The notes under the pieces: model-generated
What the model was told of the DNA's origin: nothing
Databases searched by the model: none
The model's input: the letters and a program-made list of their open reading frames with translations, nothing else
Shown here: positions 63,742 through 64,000 of the stretch, one piece after another
Numbering within the stretch: the stretch's first letter is position 1
Layout: every line of letters begins with the position of its first letter
Origin: Nannochloris sp. 'desiccata'
Lineage: Eukaryota > Chlorophyta > Trebouxiophyceae > Chlorellales > Chlorellaceae
Assembly: GCA_019044685.2 (NCBI GenBank)
Contig: JAGTXX020000009.1
Span: 806,001-870,000 of the forward strand
Direction of reading: 5' to 3'
DNA: 64,000 nt
Translations under genes and position numbers: made by a program

Positions 63742-64000
63742 CTAATTCCTCCAGACACGTAGACAGTAAACCTCAAATATACTTCGAGTCTCTACATTAT
63801 ATGACCAGTGCACATCCCCGAGCCTACCTCTGGGTGCCAGTTCCTCTAATACATCAACGAGCTCTGGCAGCGCTAAATGACCAAAAAACGTCGCATTCAA
63901 CGAATGACCTCCCACTATTAATCCCTCAAGGCCCAACAACCGGAACTCTACACTGCAATTTCATTATTAACGATAATAACATTATGATGTGTGAGGAAAA
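63742..64000 (-). CDS. Last exon of a gene running off the right edge
   Basis: From an acceptor (TGAAATTGCAG) the minus-strand exon 63742-63952 encodes VEFRLLGLEGLIVGGHSLNA and continues to the stop after YCLRVWRN. The frame is closed just upstream of the acceptor, which supports splicing. The rest of the gene lies beyond base 64000. Leu/Val-rich strand-like segments and the GGHSLNATFFG part give no family. Boundaries left of 63952 are certain only for this exon. Confidence 0.5.

Noticed and set aside
1..64000. CRISPR arrays, bacterial operons, riboswitches or Rho-independent terminators
   Set aside because: The window is eukaryotic with spliceosomal introns; none of these structures was seen.

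Overview
This is nuclear DNA of a photosynthetic eukaryote. Genes lie on both strands, most are intronless or carry one to four short GT-AG introns, and several coding regions are only complete once spliced. Conserved plastid families (DUF3110, DUF3531), a probable twin-arginine thylakoid-lumen protein and a leucine-synthesis gene point to a plastid-bearing alga. The plastid proteins start with simple Ser/Arg-rich transit peptides and no ER signal, which favours a primary plastid. An intact ATG9 argues against red algae, which lack autophagy genes, so a green-lineage or similar alga is my best guess; the species is unknown.

Layout. 0-27 kb is dense housekeeping: LeuA C-terminus, SF3B6, a RING-H2 protein, SART1, ABCE1, MZT1, NELF-B, a DUF3110 plastid protein, CHMP1, a GOS28-type SNARE, a small secreted protein, an unknown 400-residue protein, a Sec14-like protein, LIP5/VTA1, Lon and ATG9. 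27-35 kb is gene-poor: a GC-rich stretch of broken frames, a mitochondrial-looking coiled-coil protein, a Helitron relic, a four-exon P-loop ATPase, a complete 382-bp hAT-type MITE with its target duplication, and a 30-base poly-G run. 35-42.5 kb is dense again: arginyl-tRNA synthetase with an upstream presequence exon, an alpha/beta hydrolase, DUF3531, a probable plastid protein and a Cir_N splicing-type protein. 42.5-48.2 kb is a second island: a tyrosine-recombinase-like relic, a second ATPase of the same family, and two copies of a dispersed repeat. 48-61.5 kb holds a large membrane RING protein, a kinase-tail fragment, a membrane DnaJ protein, an SRFR1/TTC13-type TPR protein, a secreted GPI-anchor-like formamidase, a second Sec14-like protein and the thylakoid protein. 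The right end has a hypothetical secreted protein, a fragmented secretory phospholipase A2 gene, and the last exon of a gene leaving the window.

Themes. SF3B6, SART1 and the Cir_N protein belong to splicing; CHMP1 and LIP5 are direct ESCRT-III partners, with a Golgi SNARE and ATG9 adding to a membrane-traffic group; Lon, ArgRS, DnaJ and ABCE1 cover protein synthesis and quality control. I saw no true operon logic. The most unusual content is the ATPase pair, each copy in its own transposon-rich island, and the transposon relics around them. Exon joins were worked out by eye from splice signals and reading phase; those with consistent phase are given as firm, the others are flagged.
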